DNA of 50,120 nt from Actibacterium naphthalenivorans (lineage in GTDB: Bacteria > Pseudomonadota > Alphaproteobacteria > Rhodobacterales > Rhodobacteraceae): the NCBI RefSeq assembly GCF_014196965.1, contig NZ_JACIEQ010000009.1, positions 1-50,120 on the forward strand. Direction: 5' to 3'. The notes beneath the pieces were generated by a model that was not told where the DNA came from, did not search any database, and saw only the letters and a program-made list of their open reading frames with translations. Made by a program: the position numbers and the translations under genes. Numbering within the stretch: the first letter of the stretch is position 1; the number at the start of each line of letters is the position of its first letter. Positions 1 to 7,476 of this stretch are shown piece by piece.

Positions 1-69
1 AGCTTACAAGGCGATCAGAAATGCCACGCTGTAAGCCATGTTCAGGCTTCGTTCTTCCTTAGCGTGGTT

Positions 70-639
70 CTACGAAGAAACCTTCCGATGGGGCCTGCTG
101 GCGCGGAAGCGCGAGGTCTCGCGGAAGTTCTCGCCTTTCACGTCGAGCACCACGGCGGAGCCCTTGTAGGTCAGCAGGTTCGGGATCACGAACCCCACGC
201 CCTTGCCCCGGCCTGTAGGCGCCACGATCAGCGCGTGGGGGAAGGTTTTTGAGACTAGGAACGGGCGCTTGGATTTCGGGGAGCCGAGCTTGCCCAGAAG
301 GAAGCCACCGTCGGGCTTGGCAAAGAAACCGTTCCTGTTCATCTCGCTGCGGGTCTGCCAATGCGTCGTCCCGAAGCGGGTCAATGCATCCCCCAGAAGC
401 GTGACGCTCAGCATCAGCGATGCCAGGCCGAAGCTGCCAAGGATGAGGTTCACCCAGAGGAAGTCTTTCGGTGCAGACTGAGACAGACCCCGATATTCGC
501 GGGCAAGCAGGGTGACGTCGAAACGGGTGGGAGAAAGCCCATAGCGGAACATGACAAAGCCGGTCGCCACGACATAGCCCATGGCGAGACCGACCAGCAC
601 GAGGCTCAACACTCCTAAGGCAATCTTGCCTTTATCCAT
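70..639 (-). pseudogene. VirD4/TraG type IV coupling protein, 3'-truncated
   Basis: This encodes the N-terminal part of a coupling ATPase that brings the relaxase-DNA complex to a type IV secretion channel. Two hydrophobic segments lie near the N terminus, followed by a Walker A region (APTGRGKGVGF) and the conserved stretch VVLDVKGENF. Full-length family members have roughly 550-700 residues, but this frame stops after about 189, just past VKGENFRETSRFRAS, with a tail unlike the family. Start: the ATG at 639 is preceded by AAGGGG at 7 bases; an ATG at 660 is also in frame. It overlaps the relaxase gene by 8 bases, as expected for a transfer operon. The Walker B and C-terminal parts are missing, so it is probably non-functional unless the break is an assembly or window-edge effect. 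Confidence 0.75.
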
Positions 640-2980
640 GGGTGATCCCCTTCTCGCCATCTGCCGCAGCGTGGCGTGCGCGCTGCGCCTCTATCTGTTC
701 TTCCGCCAATGCATCGAGAACGCGCTCCATCGCCGGGCCGTGCGCAGTGACCTCGCTGCTCTGGAGATAGGTCTTGGCGAGTTCCAGCTGGCGCAGCGGA
801 TCCTCGGTGAATGTGTCCAGGACGTCCGCGTTACCGGCCCGCAGCGCGTCGATTGCGTCGTGGCTTAGTCGCTCGTTTATCTGCCGGACGATGTCCTGCT
901 GCTCTGACTCGGAGAGCGGGCCCTCGACGTCGGCGTTTCGCACAAAGGCCATGACGGTTGGCGCTGTCTCTTCCAGATACCGGCGCTCGGCGTAGTCTTG
1001 TCGCGCCTGGTCCTCGATCTCGAAACTGCGCTCGCTGATATAGGCACGCGACGCGCCTAGCGAACGAAGGTGATTGATTTCGTCCTGGACGGCCTTCCCG
1101 AATTCATCATCCGGCATCTCCGTGCGATAGCGGGCGAGGGTGCGGAGCTCTTCGGCAATCGGACCGAGATGATCCGAAGGATCCCGCAAGGCGAGGTCCA
1201 TGTCGCCAGCATGAAGCGTGCGGTCCTGCTCGGATACCGCATATTGCGGCGGCATTCGACTGTCGGTGATCTGTTCCCAGGCCATTGAGGCCAGTTCGGC
1301 ATGTTGCGGCGATTTCTGCGCGTAGACGTCGAACGCGGCGCGGGCCTCTTCAACCTCCACGGCACCTGCCCGCCGGACGGACGGGTCGTCGAAGAACGGA
1401 TGATCGAAATCCGTCCGGCGGAACTGCGCCACCAGCGCTCTGAACGCCTGCCGCTCCGATGGGGCAAAGATGTCGGACCCATCTTGCGCGAGATCACTCC
1501 CAGGTGTCGTCAACCGTTCACCAAGCGCTGCCTCAGCGTCATCCACCTCGTCGACCTCGGTTGGCGCGCGCAGGACGCGTACATCGGTCAAAACATCGCC
1601 CAGCCGAACATGCACGGCTTCCAGCCGGTCGAGCGCGTCTTCCCGGTCCGCAGATTTCTCCAGATCGAGGTCGCTTGCTTTGGCAATCCCCTGCAGATCC
1701 TGTGCCAGCCACTGGCGCTCCAATGCGGCATTGCCTGCCCCCTCCCGCAGGCGCGCGGCCACAGCCTCGGCATCGATGCCCGTGCCTTGCAACGCTTCGG
1801 CCAGCTTTGGTGCCACCTCTCCATCGTCAAGACGCGCGAGGTGATCTTCACTGGCGTTTGGCCTTGCATAGATGCCGTCCCGGGACGGAGCATCGACCAG
1901 GGCGGCGGAGCGATCCCCGAGCGGGTTCAAATGCGCGACCGAGGCCAGAACGTCGGTCAGCTTGCGCTCGATCACCGGCCTCTCGGCCGCCGGCGCCCTG
2001 TCGATCGCCGCCTCGATCTGGCGAATGTTCTGAGAAAACTCGGTGATCAGCGTGTCGAACGCTGCTTCGTCTTGGGACATGTAGATGGCTCCGTCAGCTT
2101 GCATCTGACCGCCACTGGCAAGGATGGTGCTGGCCCGCTCGAGCGCTTCGGCCACGTCGTCGAAATTCGAACGTGACGCCTCCGCCGCGAGCCCACGGTA
2201 GATCAACGCCTTGTGCCTGACGGTTTCCAGAGCGGCCCCCAGGTCCGCGCCGGTTCTCTGGCGCTCAACTGGGGGACGACCTTCGTCGCGAGCCTTGTAG
2301 ATTTCATCGATCTCGGCGCGGTAGGTCGTGACGCCGCGATCCAGACGACGCGTCGCCTCAAGGCGGATCCCATGAACCCGGGCCGCCTCGACCATCGCCT
2401 CGCGAAAGGCGTCGTAGTTGAAGTGATGATCCTTCCCGAGAAAGAACATTTCGCCATCCTTGCTGCGGCGGTTCAGAACAATATGCGCATGTGGATGCGC
2501 GCGATCTTGGTGTATTGCAGCAATATAGTCGAATTGCGACCCCTCACCTTGAAAGAACTTCTCGCAGACCGCCTGGGTGATATCGCGCACCTCTTCACCC
2601 CTGGTCCCAACCGGGAATGCCATCAGCAGATGCGACGTATGGCCAAGCTTGGGGCTGTAGCGCTCGTTCCACTGGTTCTCGAACCGCCGCGCCACTCGGT
2701 TGATCTCGGCTTCCGAGAGCTGCTTCTTCCCGTCATGGGTGCCGCGACTGTCGAGGATATGGGTCGACTTTGTTGTGAGATATGTGAGCTGAGCCCGTAG
2801 CTGCGCCCCGGTGTGACAGCCCCCTTTCGAGATAGCCTTGAAGATCGCTGGCGAATAGCCGCGCGCGGCCCGAACCATCTGCGCGCCCCTGGAAAGCCCC
2901 TGCCAGGATCCCGAAACTCGGCTCCAGCCGCGGTCAAATAGCGCCGGGTCGATGCCACGGACCCGGTCACTCCGCGCCAT
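632..2980 (-). CDS. VirD2-like conjugative relaxase
   Basis: A 782-residue relaxase that would nick oriT and remain covalently bound to the transferred strand. The first ~230 residues carry the catalytic domain: a candidate nucleophile Tyr67 in AQLTYLTTK and the metal-binding histidine motif HQDRAHPHAH (H157, H164, H166), as in MOBP/VirD2-type enzymes. The remaining ~550 residues are acidic and helix-rich without a motif I recognise. Start: ATG at 2980 with GAGAGG upstream; a longer in-frame reading to 3112 overlaps the upstream gene heavily and looks non-native. It overlaps the MobC-like gene by 14 bases and is followed by the broken coupling-protein gene, giving the order virD1-virD2-virD4. 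The fold assignment is firm; the exact mobility class is inferred. Confidence 0.88.
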   Translation of the reverse strand: MARSDRVRGIDPALFDRGWSRVSGSWQGLSRGAQMVRAARGYSPAIFKAISKGGCHTGAQLRAQLTYLTTKSTHILDSRGTHDGKKQLSEAEINRVARRFENQWNERYSPKLGHTSHLLMAFPVGTRGEEVRDITQAVCEKFFQGEGSQFDYIAAIHQDRAHPHAHIVLNRRSKDGEMFFLGKDHHFNYDAFREAMVEAARVHGIRLEATRRLDRGVTTYRAEIDEIYKARDEGRPPVERQRTGADLGAALETVRHKALIYRGLAAEASRSNFDDVAEALERASTILASGGQMQADGAIYMSQDEAAFDTLITEFSQNIRQIEAAIDRAPAAERPVIERKLTDVLASVAHLNPLGDRSAALVDAPSRDGIYARPNASEDHLARLDDGEVAPKLAEALQGTGIDAEAVAARLREGAGNAALERQWLAQDLQGIAKASDLDLEKSADREDALDRLEAVHVRLGDVLTDVRVLRAPTEVDEVDDAEAALGERLTTPGSDLAQDGSDIFAPSERQAFRALVAQFRRTDFDHPFFDDPSVRRAGAVEVEEARAAFDVYAQKSPQHAELASMAWEQITDSRMPPQYAVSEQDRTLHAGDMDLALRDPSDHLGPIAEELRTLARYRTEMPDDEFGKAVQDEINHLRSLGASRAYISERSFEIEDQARQDYAERRYLEETAPTVMAFVRNADVEGPLSESEQQDIVRQINERLSHDAIDALRAGNADVLDTFTEDPLRQLELAKTYLQSSEVTAHGPAMERVLDALAEEQIEAQRARHAAADGEKGITHG

Positions 2981-3554
2981 TCTCATTCCTCTCGGCGAGG
3001 CCCGCCAGGGCAGAGCTGATCTCAAGGTCCAGCACGCTGCGCCGCGCACGCGACATCTCCTGGACCTGGTCGGCCAGATCGAAGACCAGACCCGCAAGGG
3101 CGCGGACGTCACGGTGACTTGAGGCCGGGTAGGACAGTCTCTCGCCCCGCACCTTGGCCTCGTTCAGACGTCGCGCGATCTGGTTCACGTTGTTGCCGAC
3201 CCGGTTGAGCGCGGCGCCGAGGTTGCGCAACTCGTCACACATCTCGTCGTCGGGCAGGAAAACACCTTCGGCCGCCAGCATCAGGCGGCGCATGGCATCC
3301 GAGCGGTGCGCAATCCCGCGCCGCGACAGCGCCGCGTCGAACCGGCGCAGGTCGTCGTCCGAGACCCGGATCCCCACAACCCGCGATCGGCTGCCGTTCG
3401 CTGTCTGACGCTCATCCCAGTGGTTCACCACGTTGTAGATCGTCTTCAGGCTGACATCGTAGCGGGCTGCCAACGACACCGCGGAGACGCCGTTCCGGCG
3501 CTCTTGGGAGATGGTCGATCGTTCGATCACTGACAGTCTGCGGCGGCGGGGCAT
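2967..3554 (-). CDS. VirD1/MobC-like relaxosome accessory protein
   Basis: A 195-residue basic protein. Residues ~10-45 resemble a helix-turn-helix (SVIERSTISQERRNGVSA onward to SLKTIYNVV). A central segment has VVGIRVSDDDLRRFDAAL, typical of ribbon-helix-helix DNA-binding proteins. The segment NLGAALNRVGNNVNQIARRLNE matches the MobC/VirD1 signature of proteins that help a relaxase melt oriT. Start: ATG at 3554 (MPRRRRLSV); a longer frame to 3629 would run into the palindromes upstream and lacks a good ribosome site. It sits between the probable oriT and the relaxase gene, the normal place for this function, and may repress its own operon by binding the palindromes at 3589-3641. Confidence 0.8.
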   Translation of the reverse strand: MPRRRRLSVIERSTISQERRNGVSAVSLAARYDVSLKTIYNVVNHWDERQTANGSRSRVVGIRVSDDDLRRFDAALSRRGIAHRSDAMRRLMLAAEGVFLPDDEMCDELRNLGAALNRVGNNVNQIARRLNEAKVRGERLSYPASSHRDVRALAGLVFDLADQVQEMSRARRSVLDLEISSALAGLAERNENGAE

Positions 3555-3588
3555 TTTGAAGTTAACGTTCCTATTTCTTGCCAACTTC

Positions 3589-3641
3589 GTACAAGCCCGC
3601 CGACTCCCAACGCAAGTGGAGTCGGCCATAAGGGCTTGTAC
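3589..3641. other. Nested inverted repeat, candidate oriT or mob operator
   Basis: Two perfect nested inverted repeats: GTACAAGCCC (3589-3598) pairs with GGGCTTGTAC (3632-3641), and GCCGACTCC (3599-3607) pairs with GGAGTCGGC (3618-3626), leaving a 10-base loop CAACGCAAGT. Total pairing is 19 bp with a 5-base bulge CATAA. The element lies 35 bases upstream of the mobC-like start, between divergent virD and virC genes, which is where oriT sits in VirD/VirC systems. It could also be the operator of the mob operon. No nick-site consensus was recognised. Confidence 0.6.
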
Positions 3642-3651
3642 TCAATGTAGA

Positions 3652-3674
3652 AAATCGCCCCGCAGGGGCGATTT
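3652..3674 (-). terminator. Perfect 10-bp hairpin beside the oriT candidate
   Basis: AAATCGCCCC and GGGGCGATTT are separated by the loop GCA. On the minus strand the stem ends in GATTTTCTA, giving a short T-run, so it may stop minus-strand transcription from entering the mob operon. It may equally be part of oriT. Confidence 0.45.
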
Positions 3675-3718
3675 CCCGTCCTTTGTCAAATGGATCGCGC
3701 GTCGCGCTCATTGCACCA

Positions 3719-3838
3719 CGCGATGCGGTCTCCGCATCGCGCATCGCGTCTTTTGCGCCCCGTCTCTTGCACCCCGCAAGACGGGTTTTGCTGCGTGCTG
3801 ACCGTCTCGCGTCACCCGCAGAACGACATACGCGAGAC
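3719..3838. repeat. Cluster of inverted repeats in the virD-virC intergenic region
   Basis: Three further hairpins follow the oriT candidate. CGCGATGCGG/CCGCATCGCG (3719-3728 and 3732-3741) has a 3-base loop. CCCGTCTCTTGC/GCAAGACGGG follows at about 3760-3785 with a 2-base bulge. GTCTCGCGT/ACGCGAGAC lies at 3804-3812 and 3830-3838. No convincing gene is seen between 3555 and 4106, and the rest (3839-4106) shows only scattered short repeats. Such clusters are typical of transfer origins and of single-strand initiation or recombination sites. Confidence 0.55.
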
Positions 3839-4106
3839 TGCCTCCCGTCGTCTGGAGCGCGCTATCCGTCTCCTGCATTCCGTCCGCGGCACATCGCCAA
3901 GCGCATCCCGACATTTGGAGGGTGTGTGGTGCCCCGCGACGAATGCTGACGGCGCCACGGCAAACGTCGCACGGTCATCGCATAACGCCACCCGCTGCAT
4001 GCCAAACGCCGTTCGCCTCCCGACTTCTGCTTGACCCCTCCGCCTCATGCGTTTAGCGACACTTTAGCATTATCGTTGCGATTCACTATTTTTGCGGAGA
4101 GTCAGA

Positions 4107-4826
4107 ATGCCGAACGAAAATCTTGTGGTGATCGCAGCGATGGCCCGGAAAGGGGGCAGTGGAAAAACGACGCTTTCGCGCGCCTTGATCAGCGCCGCGA
4201 TCGCCGCCGGACGCAGAGTGATGTTGATCGACACGGACAGCACGAGAGTACTCGGTGCCTGGCATGCCCGGGCGGAAGCCGGTGGGCTGAGTTCGCCGCT
4301 TCTCTGCTCGGCCACCGTCGAAAGCGTGGCGGGTGTCGAGGGTCAGATCGATCAGGTCTACATGGCAGGCACAGCAGACTTCATCTTCATCGATACCGCG
4401 GGGGTCGGTGCCGAATGGTCAGACGGCATCGCGGTGCTTGCGGACCACATTGTGACGCCCGTCATGCTGTCGACATCTGATTTCGATGTCGGAGCGCAGA
4501 CTTCTGATTGGTTTGAGAAGCTGAAATCCCGTGTTGACGACCCCTCCAGCCTTCCGCGCCACCACGTCGTCCTCAACATGGTCGACCCGAAAACGACCCG
4601 TGCTGACGCCGCCCTGATTGAAGAAGCGCTCACCCGTTTTCCGGTGATTGAGACCGTCATGATGCGACGAAACACTTACAAGGAGATGGATCAGAAGGGG
4701 CTTCTCCACGCCTTGGCGCTGGAAAAGCAATCTGATCCAAACCCTCTGATGCGTCCACATGTTCGTCATGTCGTCGAGGCGCTCGAGGAGGCGACGGACA
4801 TCCTCAACAATATTCTTGCTGCGTGA
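4107..4826 (+). CDS. virC1: VirC1-like ParA-family ATPase
   Basis: A 239-residue P-loop ATPase with the deviant Walker A KGGSGKTT (K15-T22), the LIDTDSTRVLGAW stretch of the ParA/MinD fold and FIFIDTAG as Walker B. The C-terminal region (RNTYKEMDQKGLLH, then a PLMRP segment) resembles VirC1, which in Agrobacterium binds next to oriT and recruits the relaxosome to the cell pole. This fits better than a partition ParA: the gene lies beside oriT and a VirD2-like relaxase, and the plasmid already has RepA. Start: ATG at 4107 with GGAGAG 6 bases upstream; a TTG at 4092 is in frame but poorer. The following gene is translationally coupled. Confidence 0.8.
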   Translation: MPNENLVVIAAMARKGGSGKTTLSRALISAAIAAGRRVMLIDTDSTRVLGAWHARAEAGGLSSPLLCSATVESVAGVEGQIDQVYMAGTADFIFIDTAGVGAEWSDGIAVLADHIVTPVMLSTSDFDVGAQTSDWFEKLKSRVDDPSSLPRHHVVLNMVDPKTTRADAALIEEALTRFPVIETVMMRRNTYKEMDQKGLLHALALEKQSDPNPLMRPHVRHVVEALEEATDILNNILAA

Positions 4827-4836
4827 GGACAGTCGA

Positions 4837-5478
4837 TTGCGCAAGAAGATCCCGACCATCACTAGGCCCGACCCAGCCTACGCCGCCACCCTGCAACAGG
4901 GTGACCGCGAGATTCCCGGGAAGGAAGATGAGGCACAGGTCACAGCAACAAAGACAGGCACCCCAGCCACTGACGTTAACGCGGATCGGCACGGGTCAGA
5001 GCTTGTGCCGGAAGGTGCCGTGGCGCCGCACCAAGTCACCGCGGAAAGCTCTGACCCGCATACCAGCCTGAGAGCTCCCGTATCCGCGCGCGCATTGAGC
5101 CCGACCCGGAAGATCGACATCAGGGTCAACGCACTCGAACGACAGGAAGCTGCGCTAGAAACTTGTGGTGTTGAGCCAGCACATGTGGTGCGTGCCGCCC
5201 TGCGCCGTGCAGTCAAAGGCTGGCAACTGTCGCCGGTCTTCGCGCCAGTCGCGGAGGAGCGGCGCACTCGAAACACGCAGTGGCAGGCCCGGACATCTCT
5301 GGCAGTAGATGCAGCCAGCCTGGGTGTCCTCCTCCGGGACCACGACCCCCTCGACGTCTTGAGTAAATGGGCTCTGATCCGCGGTCAGGTGGAACCACGC
5401 ATATGGGGCGAGATCGACAAAATCTTGGACGAAATTGCGGATCGCGCTGCATCGCCGCATGAACCGCACGCACCGTAA
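4837..5478 (+). CDS. VirC2-like ribbon-helix-helix DNA-binding protein
   Basis: A 213-residue protein with a low-complexity, probably disordered N-terminal ~85 residues and a C-terminal domain starting near KIDIRVNALERQEAALE. That pattern (a short strand followed by two helices) suits a ribbon-helix-helix fold; VirC2 of Agrobacterium has this fold and works with VirC1 at the overdrive sequence. Start: TTG at 4837. The virC1 stop codon lies inside its Shine-Dalgarno sequence GTGAGGA, with 7 bases to the TTG, so translation is coupled. No in-frame ATG gives a sensible N terminus. The identification rests on fold and on position after virC1, not on strong residue identity. Confidence 0.6.
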   Translation: MRKKIPTITRPDPAYAATLQQGDREIPGKEDEAQVTATKTGTPATDVNADRHGSELVPEGAVAPHQVTAESSDPHTSLRAPVSARALSPTRKIDIRVNALERQEAALETCGVEPAHVVRAALRRAVKGWQLSPVFAPVAEERRTRNTQWQARTSLAVDAASLGVLLRDHDPLDVLSKWALIRGQVEPRIWGEIDKILDEIADRAASPHEPHAP

Positions 5479-5638
5479 GGTACCCATCTGAAAAGATAAC
5501 TTGCATTTCGCCGGTGGATTTTCGCCCACCCGGAACGGTTCATCTTGCAGTTGCAGAAACCTAGTCCTAACACCAGCTAACAGGAATTTCAGACCTCAGT
5601 AGTGACGAGTTGCGAGGTCCATTTAGGAGGAACGCATT
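5479..5638. other. Short intergenic stretch
   Basis: This holds only a weak GGTGG/CCACC hairpin after the virC2-like stop and the leader of the next small gene. No promoter was convincing. Confidence 0.4.
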
Positions 5639-5878
5639 ATGAATACGAAGCCCCGCCTGACTGGCGAACCGATCATGCGCATCCTCTGCAAGACATCTGA
5701 AAATCTGGTTGGCTACCTGTACCAATGGAACAATGGCGACGTGCAGCCTGCCTGGTTCGACGGCGCCATGGCGGACGTTCGCTATGAACCATTCATTCAA
5801 GCGACGGAACAGAACCCAGTCGATCCGAAGACCCCCAAACCGCGTCAACAAGATCTGACGCACCTTGAAAAGGCCTAG
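5639..5878 (+). CDS. Small hypothetical protein, 79 residues
   Basis: A short gene with a textbook ribosome binding site (AGGAGG at 5625-5630, 8 bases before ATG). The product has a core with several aromatic residues (LVGYLYQWNNGDVQPAWF) and a charged, proline-containing tail (PVDPKTPKPRQQ). No membrane segment, signal peptide or known motif is visible. It stands alone between the virC2-like gene and the Fic gene. The strong ribosome site and normal codon use argue that it is real; its role is unknown. Confidence 0.6.
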   Translation: MNTKPRLTGEPIMRILCKTSENLVGYLYQWNNGDVQPAWFDGAMADVRYEPFIQATEQNPVDPKTPKPRQQDLTHLEKA

Positions 5879-5932
5879 CTCAAGGCATCGCATTGGTTTG
5901 TGGGTCATCCCGTCCCGCAGGTCCTTTGAGCG

Positions 5933-5999
5933 ATAGAGTTGACTTCTATGCCTCACATGCGATCTAAATGTGAGTTATAGAAAGGGCATCTATAACTCA
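5933..5999 (+). promoter_or_regulatory. fic promoter with two matched operators
   Basis: A probable promoter has -35 TTGACT (5939-5944) and -10 ATCTAA (5962-5967) with a 17-bp spacer. Two operators share the form ATAGA-N7-TCTAT: one at 5933-5949 overlies the -35, the other at 5971-5999 extends to TGAGTTATAGA/TCTATAACTCA (11-bp arms) and runs into the A of the fic start codon. A third repeat, CTCACAT/ATGTGAG (5952-5958, 5968-5974), shares TGAG with the second operator. The layout suggests repression by a factor binding both sites. Confidence 0.7.
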
Positions 6000-7183
6000 T
6001 GGCTTGGAACTGGACGCTGCCAGATTGGCCGGATTTCCGGTATGACGCCTCCGCGCTGGAGCCGTTTGAGCAGACGTTCCTGCTGTCGTCCGGAGAAATC
6101 CTCGGCGCGGTCCATCATGTCAGCCAGCCGGAGCGCGAGCAACTTCGCATCGAACTGCTCAGCGAGGAAGCAATGCAGACGAGCGCCATCGAGGGTGAAA
6201 TCCTCGACCGGCTCAGTGTCCAGTCTTCGTTGCGCCGCCATCTGGGCCTCGATCCGGACAGCTACCCTGCCAAACCGCGCGAACAGGGCGTCGCGGAAAT
6301 GATGGTCGACGTCTATTCCAGTTTTGCAGAGCCGCTGACCCATGAGACGCTGTACCGCTGGCATCGAATGCTCCTGTCCCATGACCGTCGGTTGGAAACC
6401 ATCGGGGCCTACCGACAACACGCCGAGGCGATGCAAATCGTTTCCGGCCGCCTTGACCGGCCCACGATCCATTTCGAAGCGCCGCCCTCAGAGCGGGTCA
6501 TGCCTGAGATGGAGCGATACGCGGATTGGTACAACAAGACCGGGCCGGGGGGAGCAGAGCCGCTTCCAGCGCTGACGCGCGCAGGGCTAAGCCACCTCTA
6601 TTTCGAGAGCGTCCACCCATTCGAAGACGGCAACGGTCGCTTGGGTCGCGCCCTCGCTGAAAAGTCGCTGGCGCAGAACATTGGCCAGCCGACCCTCATC
6701 TCGCTCGCCTTCACCATCGAGAAGGAGCGCAAGGGATACTACGATCAGCTCGAGCAGCATCAAAAAACGCTCGACGTGACCGATTGGCTCGTCTGGTTCG
6801 CAGAAGTTGTCTTGAAGGCCCAACAGGTAACACTCGACCGCGTAGGCTTCTTCATCAGCAAGGCACACTTCTACGATCGGCACAGAGACCACTTGAACGA
6901 ACGCCAGGCCAAGGCCATCGCTCGCATGTTTCGGGAAGGCCCCGGCGGGTTCAAAGGCGGCCTCAGCGCCGACAACTATCTCAAGATCACCGGAACTTCA
7001 CGCGCGACCGCAACCCGCGATCTGCAGGACCTGGTCGAGAAGGGTGCGCTCAGCCGGACCGGTGAGCGACGCCATACGAGGTACTGGCTAATACTCTCAG
7101 AAACAACGACATCGCAGCTGTCGGCGAAACCCGAAAGAACACAGATCGAGCTGAACAAGGCACTGGATCTGAAGTCCCCTTAA
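5999..7183 (+). CDS. Fic family protein (DUF4172-like N terminus, C-terminal wHTH)
   Basis: A 394-residue Fic protein, predicted to transfer AMP or a similar nucleotide group to a target hydroxyl. The N-terminal ~90 residues match the DUF4172 region often fused to Fic. It contains the self-inhibitory helix motif TSAIEGE (T61-E67), so ATP binding is probably autoinhibited. The catalytic motif HPFEDGNGRLGR starts at H206 and is intact. The last ~90 residues (NYLKITGTSRATATRDLQ) form a winged helix, giving a DNA-binding enzyme that may control its own promoter. The ATG at 5999 lies at the edge of a perfect operator, which fits autoregulation. No separate antitoxin gene is adjacent, as expected when the inhibitory helix is built in. 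Confidence 0.9.
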   Translation: MAWNWTLPDWPDFRYDASALEPFEQTFLLSSGEILGAVHHVSQPEREQLRIELLSEEAMQTSAIEGEILDRLSVQSSLRRHLGLDPDSYPAKPREQGVAEMMVDVYSSFAEPLTHETLYRWHRMLLSHDRRLETIGAYRQHAEAMQIVSGRLDRPTIHFEAPPSERVMPEMERYADWYNKTGPGGAEPLPALTRAGLSHLYFESVHPFEDGNGRLGRALAEKSLAQNIGQPTLISLAFTIEKERKGYYDQLEQHQKTLDVTDWLVWFAEVVLKAQQVTLDRVGFFISKAHFYDRHRDHLNERQAKAIARMFREGPGGFKGGLSADNYLKITGTSRATATRDLQDLVEKGALSRTGERRHTRYWLILSETTTSQLSAKPERTQIELNKALDLKSP

Positions 7184-7296
7184 AGCATCCGCTTGCCAAC
7201 TGTGGATCAGGTTGAAAAGGGGCCGTCCAAGCAAATGTGATTGAATTCTTTAATGGAAGAATGGAAGATAAGTCATTATCCGCGAGGAGATGCCCA

Positions 7297-7476
7297 ATGG
7301 GTGATGATGCCGCGAAACTTTCGAACCTAAATTTGAAGATCACCGAGGATGAGCGGTGGGCCTTCAAGGAGCTCTGTGTCCGGCACCGGATGAGTCAGGT
7401 CGACGGCTTCCGTTTGGCAGCACGATTATTGGAACAGCACCTTGAGACGAAAACGAATAGCAGTGAAGGCGCATAG
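7297..7476 (+). CDS. Small RHH-like protein at the head of the hsd operon
   Basis: A 59-residue protein. The segment LNLKITEDERWAFKELC followed by RMSQVDGFRLAARLLEQ has the strand-helix-helix layout of ribbon-helix-helix regulators. Start: ATG at 7297 with AGGAG 7 bases upstream; an in-frame ATG at 7237 would add 20 residues without a ribosome site. Its stop codon TAG directly abuts the hsdM ATG, so the two are translationally coupled. A DNA-binding role in timing expression of the restriction system is an inference from position. Confidence 0.65.
   Translation: MGDDAAKLSNLNLKITEDERWAFKELCVRHRMSQVDGFRLAARLLEQHLETKTNSSEGA

Noticed and set aside
1-69. Possible insertion-element end next to the broken coupling gene
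   Set aside because: No terminal inverted repeat or transposase part is recognisable in the few bases available.
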